Shown one piece after another: positions 34,188-43,350 of a DNA stretch of 64,000 bases. Made by a program: the position numbers and the translations under genes. The notes beneath the pieces are model-generated. The model was not told the origin of the DNA. It ran no database searches and saw only the letters and a list, made by a program, of their open reading frames with translations. Source of the DNA: Acaudatibacter sp050729515 (lineage in GTDB: Bacteria; Pseudomonadota; Alphaproteobacteria; Caulobacterales; Caulobacteraceae); the NCBI GenBank assembly GCA_050729515.1, contig JBOHLG010000005.1, positions 1 to 64,000 of the forward strand. The letters run 5' to 3'. How positions within the stretch are numbered: position 1 is the stretch's first letter; the number at the start of each line of letters is the position of its first letter.

Positions 34188-34619
34188 TCAGGCGCGGCGT
34201 CGCGCCGGGCGTCTCCCCAGACCAATCTCCTTGGCGAACTGAGAGCGCCGTGCGGCGTAGTTAGGCGCCACCAGGGGATAGTCCGCCGGCAGGCCCCATT
34301 TGCGGCGGTATTCGTCGGGACTCATCTGATAGCGGGCCCGAAGATACCGTTTCAACATCTTGAGTTGGCGGCCATCTTCAAGGCAAACGATGTAGTCGGG
34401 CTGTACCGATCGACTGATCGGAACCGCGGGCCGCTGGGGCCTGTTGGGGGCAGTCGGGCGCGGGGAGGTGAGTTCGCTCAGCGCACGATGGACCTCGCCG
34501 ATCAGCGGGGCGACCTTTTCGGCCCCCGCCGAGTTGCCGGCCACATAACCGGAGACGATCTCGGCGGTCAGCCGGACCAGTTCTGCAGGCGCGCCAGCCT
34601 TCGCCGCTTCCTCTGCCAT
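34188..34619 (-). CDS. MucR/Ros-family transcriptional regulator with lost zinc ligands
   Basis: 143 residues from ATG 34619 (MAEEAAKAG); ATG 34640 and ATG 34652 are in-frame alternatives. The Ros/MucR domain is clear: PDYIVCLEDGRQLKMLKRYLRARYQMSPDEYRRKWGLPADYPLVAPNYAARR. The C2H2 ligands are mostly gone: the second Cys is Asp, and the two His positions are Tyr/Arg. Zinc-free MucR homologues that still bind DNA are known in Mesorhizobium. MucR proteins are H-NS-like silencers of AT-rich promoters and cell-cycle or exopolysaccharide genes. Lies between hemA and glyA, pointing toward hemA. Confidence 0.88.
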   Translation of the reverse strand: MAEEAAKAGAPAELVRLTAEIVSGYVAGNSAGAEKVAPLIGEVHRALSELTSPRPTAPNRPQRPAVPISRSVQPDYIVCLEDGRQLKMLKRYLRARYQMSPDEYRRKWGLPADYPLVAPNYAARRSQFAKEIGLGRRPARRRA

Positions 34620-34792
34620 CGGCTCCCGTCCATTGGCCATCCTGGGCTGCAAACGCCAGGCTGCGCCGCAAGTTCCGCCCAGAGCGTCGGAGTAGCTCTC
34701 GAGCCGCCGCGCGGCTCGAGATTCCGCAAGGGTGTTCGGGCCGCGCCGTCAAGGGTAAAGAGGAAGCCCCTCCGACTCGAAGTCCCAGCGTC

Positions 34793-36103
34793 ATGACCCT
34801 CTCCATCCAGGCCGCCCGCCCGGCTCCCGATTCCTTCTACAGCGAAGGACTTCAGAGCGCCGATCCGGAAGTTTTCGCCGCGATCCGGAGCGAGCTTCGC
34901 CGCCAGCAGGATCAGATCGAGCTCATCGCCTCGGAGAACATCGTCTCGCGCGCGGTGCTGGAGGCGCAAGGCTCGGTGCTCACCAACAAATACGCCGAGG
35001 GCTATCCGGGCCGTCGCTACTACGGCGGCTGCCAGGAAGTCGACAAAGTCGAGGTCCTGGCCATCGAGCGGGCCAAACGGCTCTTCTCCTGCGCCTGGGC
35101 CAACGTCCAGCCCCATTCGGGCTCCCAGGCCAACCAGGGCGTCTTCATGGCCCTGATGACGCCCGGCGACACTTTCATGGGGATGGATCTCAACGCCGGC
35201 GGCCACCTCACTCACGGAAAGTCTGTCAACCAGTCGGGGAAGTGGTTCCAGCCCGTCGCCTACACCGTCCGGCGCCAGGACCAGATCATCGACTATGACG
35301 CCCTCGCCGAGATCGCGGGCGAAGCGCGGCCCAAGCTCATCATCGCTGGCGGTTCGGCCTACAGCCGGACCATCGATTTCGCTCGTTTCCGCGCCATCGC
35401 CGACAGCGTCGGCGCCTATCTGATGGTCGACATGGCCCATTTCGCCGGCCTGGTCGCGGCGGGTGTCTTTCCCGATCCCTTGCCCCACGCCCACGTGGTG
35501 ACCACCACCACCCACAAGACGCTGCGGGGCCCGCGCGGCGGCATGATCCTCTCCAACGACGTCAAGCTGGGAAAGAAGGTCGACGCCGCGGTCTTTCCCG
35601 GCATCCAGGGCGGACCTTTGATGCACGTCATCGCCGCCAAGGCGGTGGCGCTCGGAGAGGCGCTCACGCCGGAGTTCGGGACCTGGGCGAGGCAGGTGAT
35701 CGACAACGCCCGCGCGCTCGCCGATGCGCTCGTCTTGGCGGGGATGGCGATCGTCTCGGGCGGCACCGACAGCCATCTCATGGTCGTCGATCTCACCGCC
35801 AAGGGCGTCTCGGGCAAGGCGGCCGAAGACGCCCTCGAACGCTCCGGCATGACGTGCAGTCGCTCCACGATCCCCTTCGATCCGCGTCCCCCGGCGATCA
35901 GTTCGGGCGTGCGGCTGGGGACGCCGGCCGGCACGACGCGCGGCTTCGGACCCGCCGAGTTCCGCAAAGTGGGCGCTCTCATCGGCGAGGTCGTGGATGG
36001 TCTGGCCGCCAACGGCGGGGAGGCGAACGAGGCGGTCGAAGCGGCGGTCCGCGCCGACGTCAGGCGCCTGACGAGCGCCTTTCCGATCTACACCGGCGCC
36101 TGA
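34793..36103 (+). CDS. glyA: Serine hydroxymethyltransferase
   Basis: 436 residues, full length. Interconverts serine and glycine with tetrahydrofolate. Motifs: IELIASENIVSRAVLEAQGSVLTNKYAEGYPGRRYYGG, and the PLP Lys242 in TTTTHKTLRGPRGG. The C-terminal block FGTPAGTTRGF-like LGTPAGTTRGFGPAEF is present. nrdR follows 21 bp downstream, a standard pairing in alphaproteobacteria. Confidence 0.97.
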   Translation: MTLSIQAARPAPDSFYSEGLQSADPEVFAAIRSELRRQQDQIELIASENIVSRAVLEAQGSVLTNKYAEGYPGRRYYGGCQEVDKVEVLAIERAKRLFSCAWANVQPHSGSQANQGVFMALMTPGDTFMGMDLNAGGHLTHGKSVNQSGKWFQPVAYTVRRQDQIIDYDALAEIAGEARPKLIIAGGSAYSRTIDFARFRAIADSVGAYLMVDMAHFAGLVAAGVFPDPLPHAHVVTTTTHKTLRGPRGGMILSNDVKLGKKVDAAVFPGIQGGPLMHVIAAKAVALGEALTPEFGTWARQVIDNARALADALVLAGMAIVSGGTDSHLMVVDLTAKGVSGKAAEDALERSGMTCSRSTIPFDPRPPAISSGVRLGTPAGTTRGFGPAEFRKVGALIGEVVDGLAANGGEANEAVEAAVRADVRRLTSAFPIYTGA

Positions 36104-36124
36104 AGACCTTCGAGGAGCCTTCGG

Positions 36125-36616
36125 ATGCGATGCCCTTTTTGCGGAGAACTCGAGAGTCAGGTCAAGGACAGCCGACCCTCCGAGGACGGGGCGGTGATCC
36201 GCCGCCGCCGTCTCTGCCCCGCTTGCGGCGGCCGCTTCACCACCTTCGAGCGCGTCCAGCTGCGCGAACTCACCATCCTCAAGCGATCGGGCCGCCGCGC
36301 TCCGTTCGATCGCGAAAAACTGGTCCGATCGATCTCCATCGCCGCGCGCAAGCGCCCGGTCGATCCTGAGAGGCTCGAGAGGATGGTGAGCGGCATTGTC
36401 CGCCAACTCGAAAGCATGGGCGAGACCGAGATCGCATCCAGCGTGGTTGGAGAAATGGTGATGAAGTCATTGAAAGCGCTCGATGATGTCGCCTACGTCC
36501 GATACGCTTCGGTGTACCGCGACTTCCGCCGCACCGACGATTTCGCGCGGTTCCTCTCCGAGGAGGGCCTCGCCGACGAAGGATGGGCGGGAGACGGGGC
36601 GGCCAGGGAGGGATGA
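36125..36616 (+). CDS. nrdR: Transcriptional repressor NrdR
   Basis: 163 residues. The zinc ribbon MRCPFCGELESQVKDSR...LCPACGGRFTTFERVQ has four cysteines, followed by the ATP-cone domain (KRSGRRAPFDREKLVRSI). NrdR senses dATP/ATP and represses ribonucleotide reductase genes. It overlaps nusB by 4 nt (ATGA). In many alphaproteobacteria the riboflavin genes ribD/ribE/ribBA/ribH sit between these two; here they are absent. Confidence 0.96.
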   Translation: MRCPFCGELESQVKDSRPSEDGAVIRRRRLCPACGGRFTTFERVQLRELTILKRSGRRAPFDREKLVRSISIAARKRPVDPERLERMVSGIVRQLESMGETEIASSVVGEMVMKSLKALDDVAYVRYASVYRDFRRTDDFARFLSEEGLADEGWAGDGAAREG

Positions 36617-37077
36617 AACCGGAGGGGCGACGGGCCCGATCGGTGGCGCGCCTCGCCGCGGTTCAGGGCCTCTACCAGATGGAGGTCTCCGGGGCCGGGG
36701 TCGAGACGGTGGTGCGCGAATTTTGCGAGCACCGCTTCGACCGCGACATCGATGAGCCCGGGGGCCTGCGGCGGCTTGCCCCGGCCGACGAGGTCCACTT
36801 CGCCAGGATCCTGCGCGGCGTGGTCGCCGACCAGGCCAAGGTGGACCGGGCGGTTTCGAGCCGCCTCGCCGAAGGCTGGCGGCTGGAGCGGATCGACGCC
36901 ACGGCCCGGGCCATCCTGAGGGCCGGCGCCTTCGAAATTCTCAATCTCGCCGAGATTCCTGGCGAAGTCGCCATCGACGAATATGTCGAGATCGCCAAAT
37001 CCTTCTTCGAGGGACCGGAGCCAGCCTTCGTCAACGCCGCGCTCGATGCGATCGCCCGCGATGCCGGCCGGACCTGA
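36613..37077 (+). CDS. nusB: Transcription antitermination factor NusB
   Basis: 154 residues from ATG 36613 overlapping the nrdR stop (MKPEGRRARSVARLAAVQGLYQME). Helical RNA-binding domain, with EILNLAEIPGEVAIDEYVEIAKSFFEGPEPAFVNAALDAIAR at the end, the strongest NusB signature. With NusE (S10) it acts at boxA of rRNA operons. It overlaps thiL by 17 bp. Confidence 0.95.
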   Translation: MKPEGRRARSVARLAAVQGLYQMEVSGAGVETVVREFCEHRFDRDIDEPGGLRRLAPADEVHFARILRGVVADQAKVDRAVSSRLAEGWRLERIDATARAILRAGAFEILNLAEIPGEVAIDEYVEIAKSFFEGPEPAFVNAALDAIARDAGRT

Positions 37078-38056
37078 AGCGCCGCCCGATGCGCCAGTCG
37101 ATGAATTCGACTGGATCGCCTCGCTGCGCCCACTCGTCGCTCAGGACCCCCGAGCGCTGGGCCTGATGGATGACGCGGCGGTGATCCCGGCCCGGCCGGG
37201 TTTTGACCTTGTGGTCTCCAAGGACGCCCTCGTCGAGGGGATGCACGCCCCCTGGGGGGTGGATGGCGAAGTCTTCGCCAAGCGCCTTCTGAGGACATCC
37301 CTTTCCGATCTTGCCGCCAAGGCCGCCGAACCCTTCGGCTGGTTCCTGCTCGCCGCCTTCCCGAGCGAGCGTGGCCGCTCTTGGCGGGGGGCCTTCGCCC
37401 AGGGGATAGCGGAGGATGGCGCAAGGTTCGGCCTCTCGCTCCTCGGCGGCGACACCGTCGCCACCACTGGGCCGGCGGTGGTCAGCGCCACGGTGCTGGG
37501 GTGGGTGGAGGAGGGCGGCTCGATCCTGCGTTCGGGGGCGCGGGAAGGGGACTTCTTGGCGGTCTGCGGCGCGATCGGCGATGGGCTCCTGGGTCTTCGC
37601 GCCGTCAAGGGCGAGATCGCCGATCCGGCCGGCGCACTGACGGCGCGGTATCTCCTTCCCGAGCCGCTCCTGCGGCTTCGCTCGCCCCTCATCGCCCACG
37701 CGCAGGCTTGCGCCGATATTTCCGACGGCCTGCTCGCCGACGCCAGCCATATCGCTGAGGCGAGCGGCCTTGCGCTCGAGGTCGATCTCGCCGGCGCTCC
37801 ACTCTCGACCGAGGGGGCGGCGTGGCTGGAAGCCCAGGCCGACCGCGCTTCGGCGCTCCTCGAGCTTGCCGCCGGAGGCGACGACTATGCGCTCGCCTGC
37901 GCCGTCGATCCCGCCGACGCCGAAGCCTTCATCGAGGAGGTCCGCGCGCTCGGTGTCGCCGCCTCGCTTGCCGGGCGTTTCGAGGCCGGGAGCGGGCTCA
38001 AGATATGGGTCGGGGATCTCGAGGTCTCGCCCGAGCGGCTCGGCTGGCGGCACTGA
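37061..38056 (+). CDS. thiL: Thiamine-monophosphate kinase
   Basis: 331 residues from ATG 37061, overlapping nusB. Motifs: GLMDDAAVIP (metal), VVSKDALVEGMHAPW, LSDLAAKAAEPFGWFLL, LLGGDTVATTGP and ADISDGLLADASHIAEASG. It phosphorylates TMP to thiamine diphosphate. No TPP riboswitch was seen upstream, as expected for a gene inside the nusB operon. Confidence 0.94.
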   Translation: MPAGPEAPPDAPVDEFDWIASLRPLVAQDPRALGLMDDAAVIPARPGFDLVVSKDALVEGMHAPWGVDGEVFAKRLLRTSLSDLAAKAAEPFGWFLLAAFPSERGRSWRGAFAQGIAEDGARFGLSLLGGDTVATTGPAVVSATVLGWVEEGGSILRSGAREGDFLAVCGAIGDGLLGLRAVKGEIADPAGALTARYLLPEPLLRLRSPLIAHAQACADISDGLLADASHIAEASGLALEVDLAGAPLSTEGAAWLEAQADRASALLELAAGGDDYALACAVDPADAEAFIEEVRALGVAASLAGRFEAGSGLKIWVGDLEVSPERLGWRH

Positions 38057-38117
38057 CAATCTGCGGCGCCGCTCGGCGGTTCGCGCGTTTGCTAGCCCTG
38101 GCTCGAGGCGAAACACC

Positions 38118-39890
38118 ATGACCGTTCACCAGGGCACGGCCTTCGCGCTCGTGATCGTCACCATGGCGGCGTTCGCCTGGGGACGGCTGCGCTATGACCT
38201 CATCGCCCTCATCGCCCTCGTCGCCGGGCTGGGACTGGGAGTGGTGCCGCTCCGTTCGGCCTTCGATGGATTCAAGGACGATGTCGTCGTCATCATCGCC
38301 AGCGCTCTCGTCGTTTCCTCGGCCATCGCCAGGTCCGGGATCATCGCCGCGGCGGCCCAGCCCGTGCTGGAAAAGCTCAGGGGCGAAGGCGTCCAGGCCC
38401 CGGTCCTGGCGGCTGTGACCTGCGTTCTATCCATGGCGACCAAGAACGTCGGGGCGCTGGCGATCATGACGCCAATCGCACTGCGCCTCTCCCAACGGTC
38501 GGGGACCGCGCCCTCACGCCTCCTGATGCCGATGAGTTTCGCTTCGCTGGCCGGCGGCCTCGTCACCCTCGTGGGGACCTCCACCAACGTCATCGTCTCC
38601 CAGATTCGTTTCGAGGAAAGCGGCGCCCCGTTCGCGATGTTCGACTTCGCGCCGGTGGGCCTGGGGGTCTCGGCGGTGGTCTGCCTCTACATGGTTTTCG
38701 CCTGGCGGCGCTTGCCGGTGCGCAAGAGCGCGAGCGCCGAGAGCGCTCCGCCCAGAGCCTACGTGGTCGACGTGAAACTTCCCGAAGGCTGGCAAGGCGC
38801 CAAGGCGGAGACCGTGGGCGCCCTCCAGGCCCTCGCCAACGATCGGGTGAGGCCCACGATGCTGGTTCGCGGACGGCGGCGGCGCCCCCGGCCGGGCCCG
38901 GAGGTCAAGCTCAGGGCCGGCGATCATCTCGGCCTCGAAGGCGAGCAGGAGGTCCTCGAGCGCCTGATCGCCGACTGCGGTCTGGAGCTCATCCCGGCCG
39001 AGCGTCGGCTCGCCGGCGAAGATCCTAAGGAGGAGGTGCGGGTGGTGGAGGCGGTGGTCGAACCCGCCTCGCCACTGGTCGGCGCCTCGGCAAGCTCGAT
39101 CGGGTTGCACCGCAATTTCGGCGTCAATCTCCTGGGCGTGGCTCGCAGCGGCGGCCGGATCCGGGACCAGGTGCGTTCGGCGGCGCTGAGGGCCGGAGAT
39201 GTGCTCGTACTCCAGGCCGCCGAGCGGACGCTGCCATCGGCCCTGTCCGATCTTGGCGCCAGACCCTTGGCGGATGTCGAGCCCAGGCTCGGGATCGTCC
39301 GCCGTGGAGTTCCGGCGGTTCTCATCTTGGCCGCCGCCGTCGCCGTCTGCGGATTGGGGCTGGCCCCGGTTTCGATCGCCTTCTTCACCGCCGCCGTGGC
39401 TGTGGTGGCGATCGGCGCGATTTCCATGCGTCAGGTCTACGAGTCGCTCGACGGACAGGTGCTGGTGCTCATCGCCGCCCTCATTCCGGTGAGCGAGGCG
39501 ATCTCGCGAACCGGGGGAGGGGCCGCCGTCGCGACGTTCGCGGCCCATGCTCTGGTCAGTGTTCCGCCGCTCGTCGCCCTCGGGGCGGTGATGGCGACGG
39601 CGATGATCTTTTCGCCCTTTCTTCACAATGCCCCCACGGTGCTGGTGCTCGGCCCGATCGCCGTGTCCCTGGCGCGGGCTCTTCACCTGAGCGCGGACGG
39701 GTTCCTGATGGCGACGGCGGTCGGGGCGGGCTGCGACTTCCTCACGCCCGTGGGCCATCAGTGCAACACGCTCGTCATGGCGCCGGGGGGGTATCGCTTC
39801 GGCGATTACGCCAGGCTGGGAGCGCCTCTGGCGATCCTGGTCCTTCTCCTCGCCACGCCTCTGATCGCCCTGGTCTGGCCGCTCAGGTAG
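38118..39890 (+). CDS. SLC13-type (DASS) permease with TrkA-C domains
   Basis: 590 residues from ATG 38118. About ten hydrophobic helices lie in two blocks (about 5-190 and 400-590). Between them are two TrkA-C/RCK-C-like domains (VKLRAGDHLGLEGEQEVLERL, and VRSAALRAGDVLVLQAAERTL). Signatures: SMATKNVGALAIMTPIALRL and LVTLVGTSTNVIVS in the first half, and FSPFLHNAPTVLVLGPIA and DFLTPVGHQCNTLVM in the second, the repeated SNT-like transport motifs of this family. Substrate could be sulfate, dicarboxylate or another anion. The 3' end overlaps the convergent MscS gene by 8 bp. Confidence 0.85.
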   Translation: MTVHQGTAFALVIVTMAAFAWGRLRYDLIALIALVAGLGLGVVPLRSAFDGFKDDVVVIIASALVVSSAIARSGIIAAAAQPVLEKLRGEGVQAPVLAAVTCVLSMATKNVGALAIMTPIALRLSQRSGTAPSRLLMPMSFASLAGGLVTLVGTSTNVIVSQIRFEESGAPFAMFDFAPVGLGVSAVVCLYMVFAWRRLPVRKSASAESAPPRAYVVDVKLPEGWQGAKAETVGALQALANDRVRPTMLVRGRRRRPRPGPEVKLRAGDHLGLEGEQEVLERLIADCGLELIPAERRLAGEDPKEEVRVVEAVVEPASPLVGASASSIGLHRNFGVNLLGVARSGGRIRDQVRSAALRAGDVLVLQAAERTLPSALSDLGARPLADVEPRLGIVRRGVPAVLILAAAVAVCGLGLAPVSIAFFTAAVAVVAIGAISMRQVYESLDGQVLVLIAALIPVSEAISRTGGGAAVATFAAHALVSVPPLVALGAVMATAMIFSPFLHNAPTVLVLGPIAVSLARALHLSADGFLMATAVGAGCDFLTPVGHQCNTLVMAPGGYRFGDYARLGAPLAILVLLLATPLIALVWPLR

Positions 39891-40788
39891 CCTCCGTCAG
39901 CGCGATTTGGGCCTTGGCGAAGGCCTCGACGATGGCCTTCAGCAGGCCTGTTCTCACTTCGTCCTGGTCGGCCGGAGAGGCCCAGACGCGGAGCGTCAGC
40001 GTCGCCGCGCCAGGCTTGAGGTCGGTCATCCTGGCCCATGGCTCGGGCCTCGCCGCGACGCGATCGTCGGCTCTGGCGGTGGCGAGAAGGAGGTCCAGGG
40101 CCCGCGAGACGTCGCACTCGGGCCTCACCATGACGTCGAGAACGATCCGGCGGTTCTGGGGCTGGCTGTAGTTGACGATGACGTCGGAAAAGACCTTGCC
40201 GTTGGGGACCAGAATCACGACCTCGTCGAGGTCGGTGATCCGGGTGAGGAAGAGATCGAGTCCGCGCACTCGGCCGACCTGTCCGGCCACCCGGACTCGG
40301 TCGCCGACCCGATAGGGCCGAAGGAGCAGGATCATCACCCCGGAGGCGACATTGCTGAGGCCGCCCTGCAGCGCGAGGCCGATGGCGAGGGAAGCTGCGC
40401 CGAGGACGGCGATCAGCGATGCTGTCTTGATGCCCAGTTGCTGGAGGACGGCGATGAGGCCGATCGCCATCACCGCATAGCGGGCGAGCGAGCCGATGAA
40501 GCTCTGGAGGATGAGATCGGGAGCGCGGCCCCTGTGGACCCGGCCGGCCGCTCCGCTGGCCAGACGCGCCGCCCAGCCGGCGATCCACAGAGTGAGAATG
40601 AAAATGGCCGCCGCCGAGGCGATGTCCACGGCGAACCTGACGGCCGAATCGAGCAGGCGGTTCCAGGCCGGCGCGCCCCCATAGGCGAGCTGATGGACCT
40701 GTTGGGCCAGATCGGGAAAGTTCGTGGCCGGCGACTTTGGCCTGGTCTGGACGTGAAGACCCAGGAGCGCGGCGAGCGGATTGGCCAT
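39883..40788 (-). CDS. MscS-family mechanosensitive channel
   Basis: 301 residues with about three transmembrane helices. The pore helix is VLGAASLAIGLALQGGLSNVASGVMILLLRPYRVGDRV, the MscS signature, followed by the beta domain with VVILVPNGKVFSDVIVNYS. It opens on membrane tension to release solutes in hypo-osmotic shock. An N-terminal extension of about 45 residues precedes the first helix. Divergent from hppA with a 271-bp spacer. Confidence 0.92.
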   Translation of the reverse strand: MANPLAALLGLHVQTRPKSPATNFPDLAQQVHQLAYGGAPAWNRLLDSAVRFAVDIASAAAIFILTLWIAGWAARLASGAAGRVHRGRAPDLILQSFIGSLARYAVMAIGLIAVLQQLGIKTASLIAVLGAASLAIGLALQGGLSNVASGVMILLLRPYRVGDRVRVAGQVGRVRGLDLFLTRITDLDEVVILVPNGKVFSDVIVNYSQPQNRRIVLDVMVRPECDVSRALDLLLATARADDRVAARPEPWARMTDLKPGAATLTLRVWASPADQDEVRTGLLKAIVEAFAKAQIALTEAT

Positions 40789-41059
40789 GGCGCTCTAAAC
40801 GTCCGATCGGGCGTTTTGGACGCTTCAGCTTGATCGGAGCGCTCTAAGCGTCCTTCTCAACGAGGTCAGCGTGCGGATCGATCCGCTTGCGTCGGCGCCT
40901 CGCTTTTGGCAGTTTCCAGCCGCGTTCGGGGAGGCCTCCCACGGCGACCACGCATGGACGGCGCGCCTCAGGGCCGCGCCGCTTCACCGCGCTGCGCCGG
41001 GCGGCGCGGGCCATCCGCGCAACAGGCGACTGGCGCATCGGGAAGGGACGCTTGGAATC
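40789..41059. other. 271-bp divergent region between mscS and hppA
   Basis: The plus frame of hppA is open through most of this stretch (from 40871), but the translation is low-quality Arg/Ala-rich sequence without hydrophobic helices. The two genes presumably share this region as promoters. No structured RNA or clear -35/-10 pair was recognised. Confidence 0.4.
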
Positions 41060-43189
41060 ATGAGTCTCGTGCTGACGCTGGTGATCATCGCCGGGATCGT
41101 GGCGGTCGCCTATGGAGTGGTTCAGACGCTCTTTCTGATGCGGGCCCCGATGGGCGACGCAAAGATGCAGGAGATCGCCGCCGCCATCCAGGAAGGGGCG
41201 CAGGCCTACCTCCGCCGGCAGTACACCACCATCGGCCTGGTGGGCGTGGTGATCCTCATCATCATCTTCTTCGTCATCGGCAAGCCCGAGGCGCTGGGAT
41301 TCCTCATCGGATCGGTGCTTTCGGGCCTTGCCGGCTTCGTCGGGATGCTGATCTCGGTGAGGGCCAATGTGCGCACTGCCCAGGCCGCCAGCGAGGGACT
41401 CGCCAAGGGTCTCTCGCTCGCCTTCCGCTCCGGAGCGGTGACCGGCATGCTTGTGGCCGGCTTCGCTCTTCTCGGGGTGGCCGGCTATTTCACCGTCCTC
41501 ACCTACGGATTCGGTTTTCCGCTCACCAGTCGAGACGTTGTCGACTCCCTCGTCGCGCTGGGCTTCGGCGCTTCGCTGATCTCGATCTTCGCGCGTCTGG
41601 GAGGCGGCATCTTCACCAAGGGCGCTGATGTCGGCGGCGACATGGTGGGCAAGGTCGAGGCGGGCATCCCCGAGGACGATCCGCGCAATGCGGCGGTGAT
41701 CGCCGACGCGGTGGGCGACAACGTCGGCGACTGCGCCGGCATGGCCGCCGACCTCTTCGAGACCTATGCGGTGACCACCGTCGCCACCATGATCCTGGCG
41801 GCCATATTCTTCCGCGCCGTCCCGGCGGTAGCCGCGATGATGCTTCTGCCCCTGGCGATCTGCGGAATCTGCATCATCACCTCGATCGTTGGCATGTTCT
41901 TCGTGCGCCTCGGCCCTAAGGGCTCCATCATGGGCGCCCTCTACCGCGGCCTTATCGCCACCGGGATCCTGTCCATCGCCGGCATCTGGTGGGTGACCCA
42001 TTCCCTGACGCCTCTGGGCGGGGTCCCGTTGCTGGGGCGGACCGCCGGGGCCGACGACTTCTTCTTCTGCGGGCTCGTGGGCCTGGGCGTCACCGCGGCC
42101 ATCGTGGTGATTACCGAATACTACACCGGAACCGGCTTTCGGCCGGTCAAGTCCGTGGCCAGGGCCTCGGTGAGCGGTCACGGCACCAATGTCATCCAGG
42201 GCCTCGCCATGTCCCTGGAGTCGACCGCCGGCCCGGCCCTGGCGATCATCATCGGCATCATCATCGCCTACAAGGTGGCCGGCCTCTTCGGCCTGGCCAT
42301 CGCCACCACGACCATGCTTTCGCTGGCCGGCTTCATTGTCGCCCTGGACGCCTTCGGACCGGTGACCGACAACGCCGGCGGAATCGCTGAGATGGCCGGC
42401 CTTCCCAGTGAGGTCCGGGTCTCGACCGATGCCCTGGACGCGGTCGGCAACACCACCAAGGCGGTGACCAAGGGCTACGCCATCGGCTCGGCAGGCCTGG
42501 GCGCCTTGGTGCTCTTCGCAGCCTACACCCAGGACCTCCGCTATTTCTCGGCCAATCCCGCCCTCTATCCCTATTTCGCCGGAGTGAAGGGCGTCGCCTT
42601 CGATCTCTCCAACCCCTACGTTGTGGCGGGCCTGCTCTTCGGTGGGCTGCTGCCTTTCCTCTTCGGCGGTCTTTCCATGACCGCGGTGGGACGCGCGGCG
42701 CAATCGGTGGTCGCCGAGGTGCGCCGACAGTTCAAGGAAAACCCAGGGATCATGACCGGAGAGGTGAAGCCCGAGTACGGGCGCGCCGTCGATATCCTGA
42801 CCCGCGCGGCGATCCGCGAGATGATCGCGCCCTCCCTGCTCCCGGTGCTTTCGCCGATCGTGTTCTTCTTCATCATTTTCGGAGTGGCCGGAAAGGCTGA
42901 CGCCTTCTCGGCTCTGGGCGCGATGCTGATGGGGGTGATCGTCACCGGCCTTTTCGTCGCCATCTCCATGACGAGCGGCGGGGGGGCCTGGGACAACGCC
43001 AAGAAGCTCATCGAGGAGGGCCATCATGGCGGTAAGGGCTCGGAGGCCCACAAGGCCGCGGTGACCGGCGATACGGTCGGCGATCCCTACAAGGATACCG
43101 CCGGACCGGCGGTAAACCCGATGATCAAGATCACCAACATCATCGCCCTTCTGCTGCTCGCGGCGCTGGCGCGCGGCGCGGTCGGCTAG
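41060..43189 (+). CDS. hppA: K+-independent proton-pumping inorganic pyrophosphatase
   Basis: 709 residues from ATG 41060 (MSLVLTLVIIAGIVAVAYG), chosen because the first helix begins there. About 16 transmembrane helices. Pyrophosphate/Mg motifs include GGGIFTKGADVGGDMVGKVEAGIPEDDPRN and DNVGDCAGMAADLFE, and the C-terminal block TGDTVGDPYKDTAGPAVNP. The determinant GNTTKAVTKG has Lys467 and Thr470, the residues known to mark K+-independent pumps. Located in the inner membrane; links PPi hydrolysis to proton pumping. Confidence 0.97.
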   Translation: MSLVLTLVIIAGIVAVAYGVVQTLFLMRAPMGDAKMQEIAAAIQEGAQAYLRRQYTTIGLVGVVILIIIFFVIGKPEALGFLIGSVLSGLAGFVGMLISVRANVRTAQAASEGLAKGLSLAFRSGAVTGMLVAGFALLGVAGYFTVLTYGFGFPLTSRDVVDSLVALGFGASLISIFARLGGGIFTKGADVGGDMVGKVEAGIPEDDPRNAAVIADAVGDNVGDCAGMAADLFETYAVTTVATMILAAIFFRAVPAVAAMMLLPLAICGICIITSIVGMFFVRLGPKGSIMGALYRGLIATGILSIAGIWWVTHSLTPLGGVPLLGRTAGADDFFFCGLVGLGVTAAIVVITEYYTGTGFRPVKSVARASVSGHGTNVIQGLAMSLESTAGPALAIIIGIIIAYKVAGLFGLAIATTTMLSLAGFIVALDAFGPVTDNAGGIAEMAGLPSEVRVSTDALDAVGNTTKAVTKGYAIGSAGLGALVLFAAYTQDLRYFSANPALYPYFAGVKGVAFDLSNPYVVAGLLFGGLLPFLFGGLSMTAVGRAAQSVVAEVRRQFKENPGIMTGEVKPEYGRAVDILTRAAIREMIAPSLLPVLSPIVFFFIIFGVAGKADAFSALGAMLMGVIVTGLFVAISMTSGGGAWDNAKKLIEEGHHGGKGSEAHKAAVTGDTVGDPYKDTAGPAVNPMIKITNIIALLLLAALARGAVG

Positions 43190-43267
43190 CTAGTGTCGTG
43201 AATTTGACGTTCGTATCTGCTTGGCCGCGGGCTCAGCGACGAACGTCATATTCATCAACGACACTAG
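43190..43267. repeat. Inverted repeat directly after hppA
   Basis: Left arm 43190-43214 (CTAGTGTCGT plus GAATTTGACGTTCGT) pairs with right arm 43239-43267, whose reverse complement is CTAGTGTCGT, TGAT, GAATATGACGTTCGT. The arms share about 24 paired bases with a 4-nt insertion and one mismatch, around a 24-nt centre. It starts at the base after the hppA stop codon. It may be a small palindromic repeat or a miniature element; as a hairpin it would also end hppA transcription. Confidence 0.75.
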
Positions 43268-43350
43268 AATCATGAACTGGCTGGCAGCCTTGTCGATTCC
43301 GACGTTCGGCCAGCATTCGCCCAGGCGGATCGAACGCCGGACTCGGGCTG

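Noticed and set aside
40871..41059. N-terminal extension of hppA
   Set aside because: The extra residues are Arg/Ala-rich and lack helices; family members start at the hydrophobic helix encoded from 41060.
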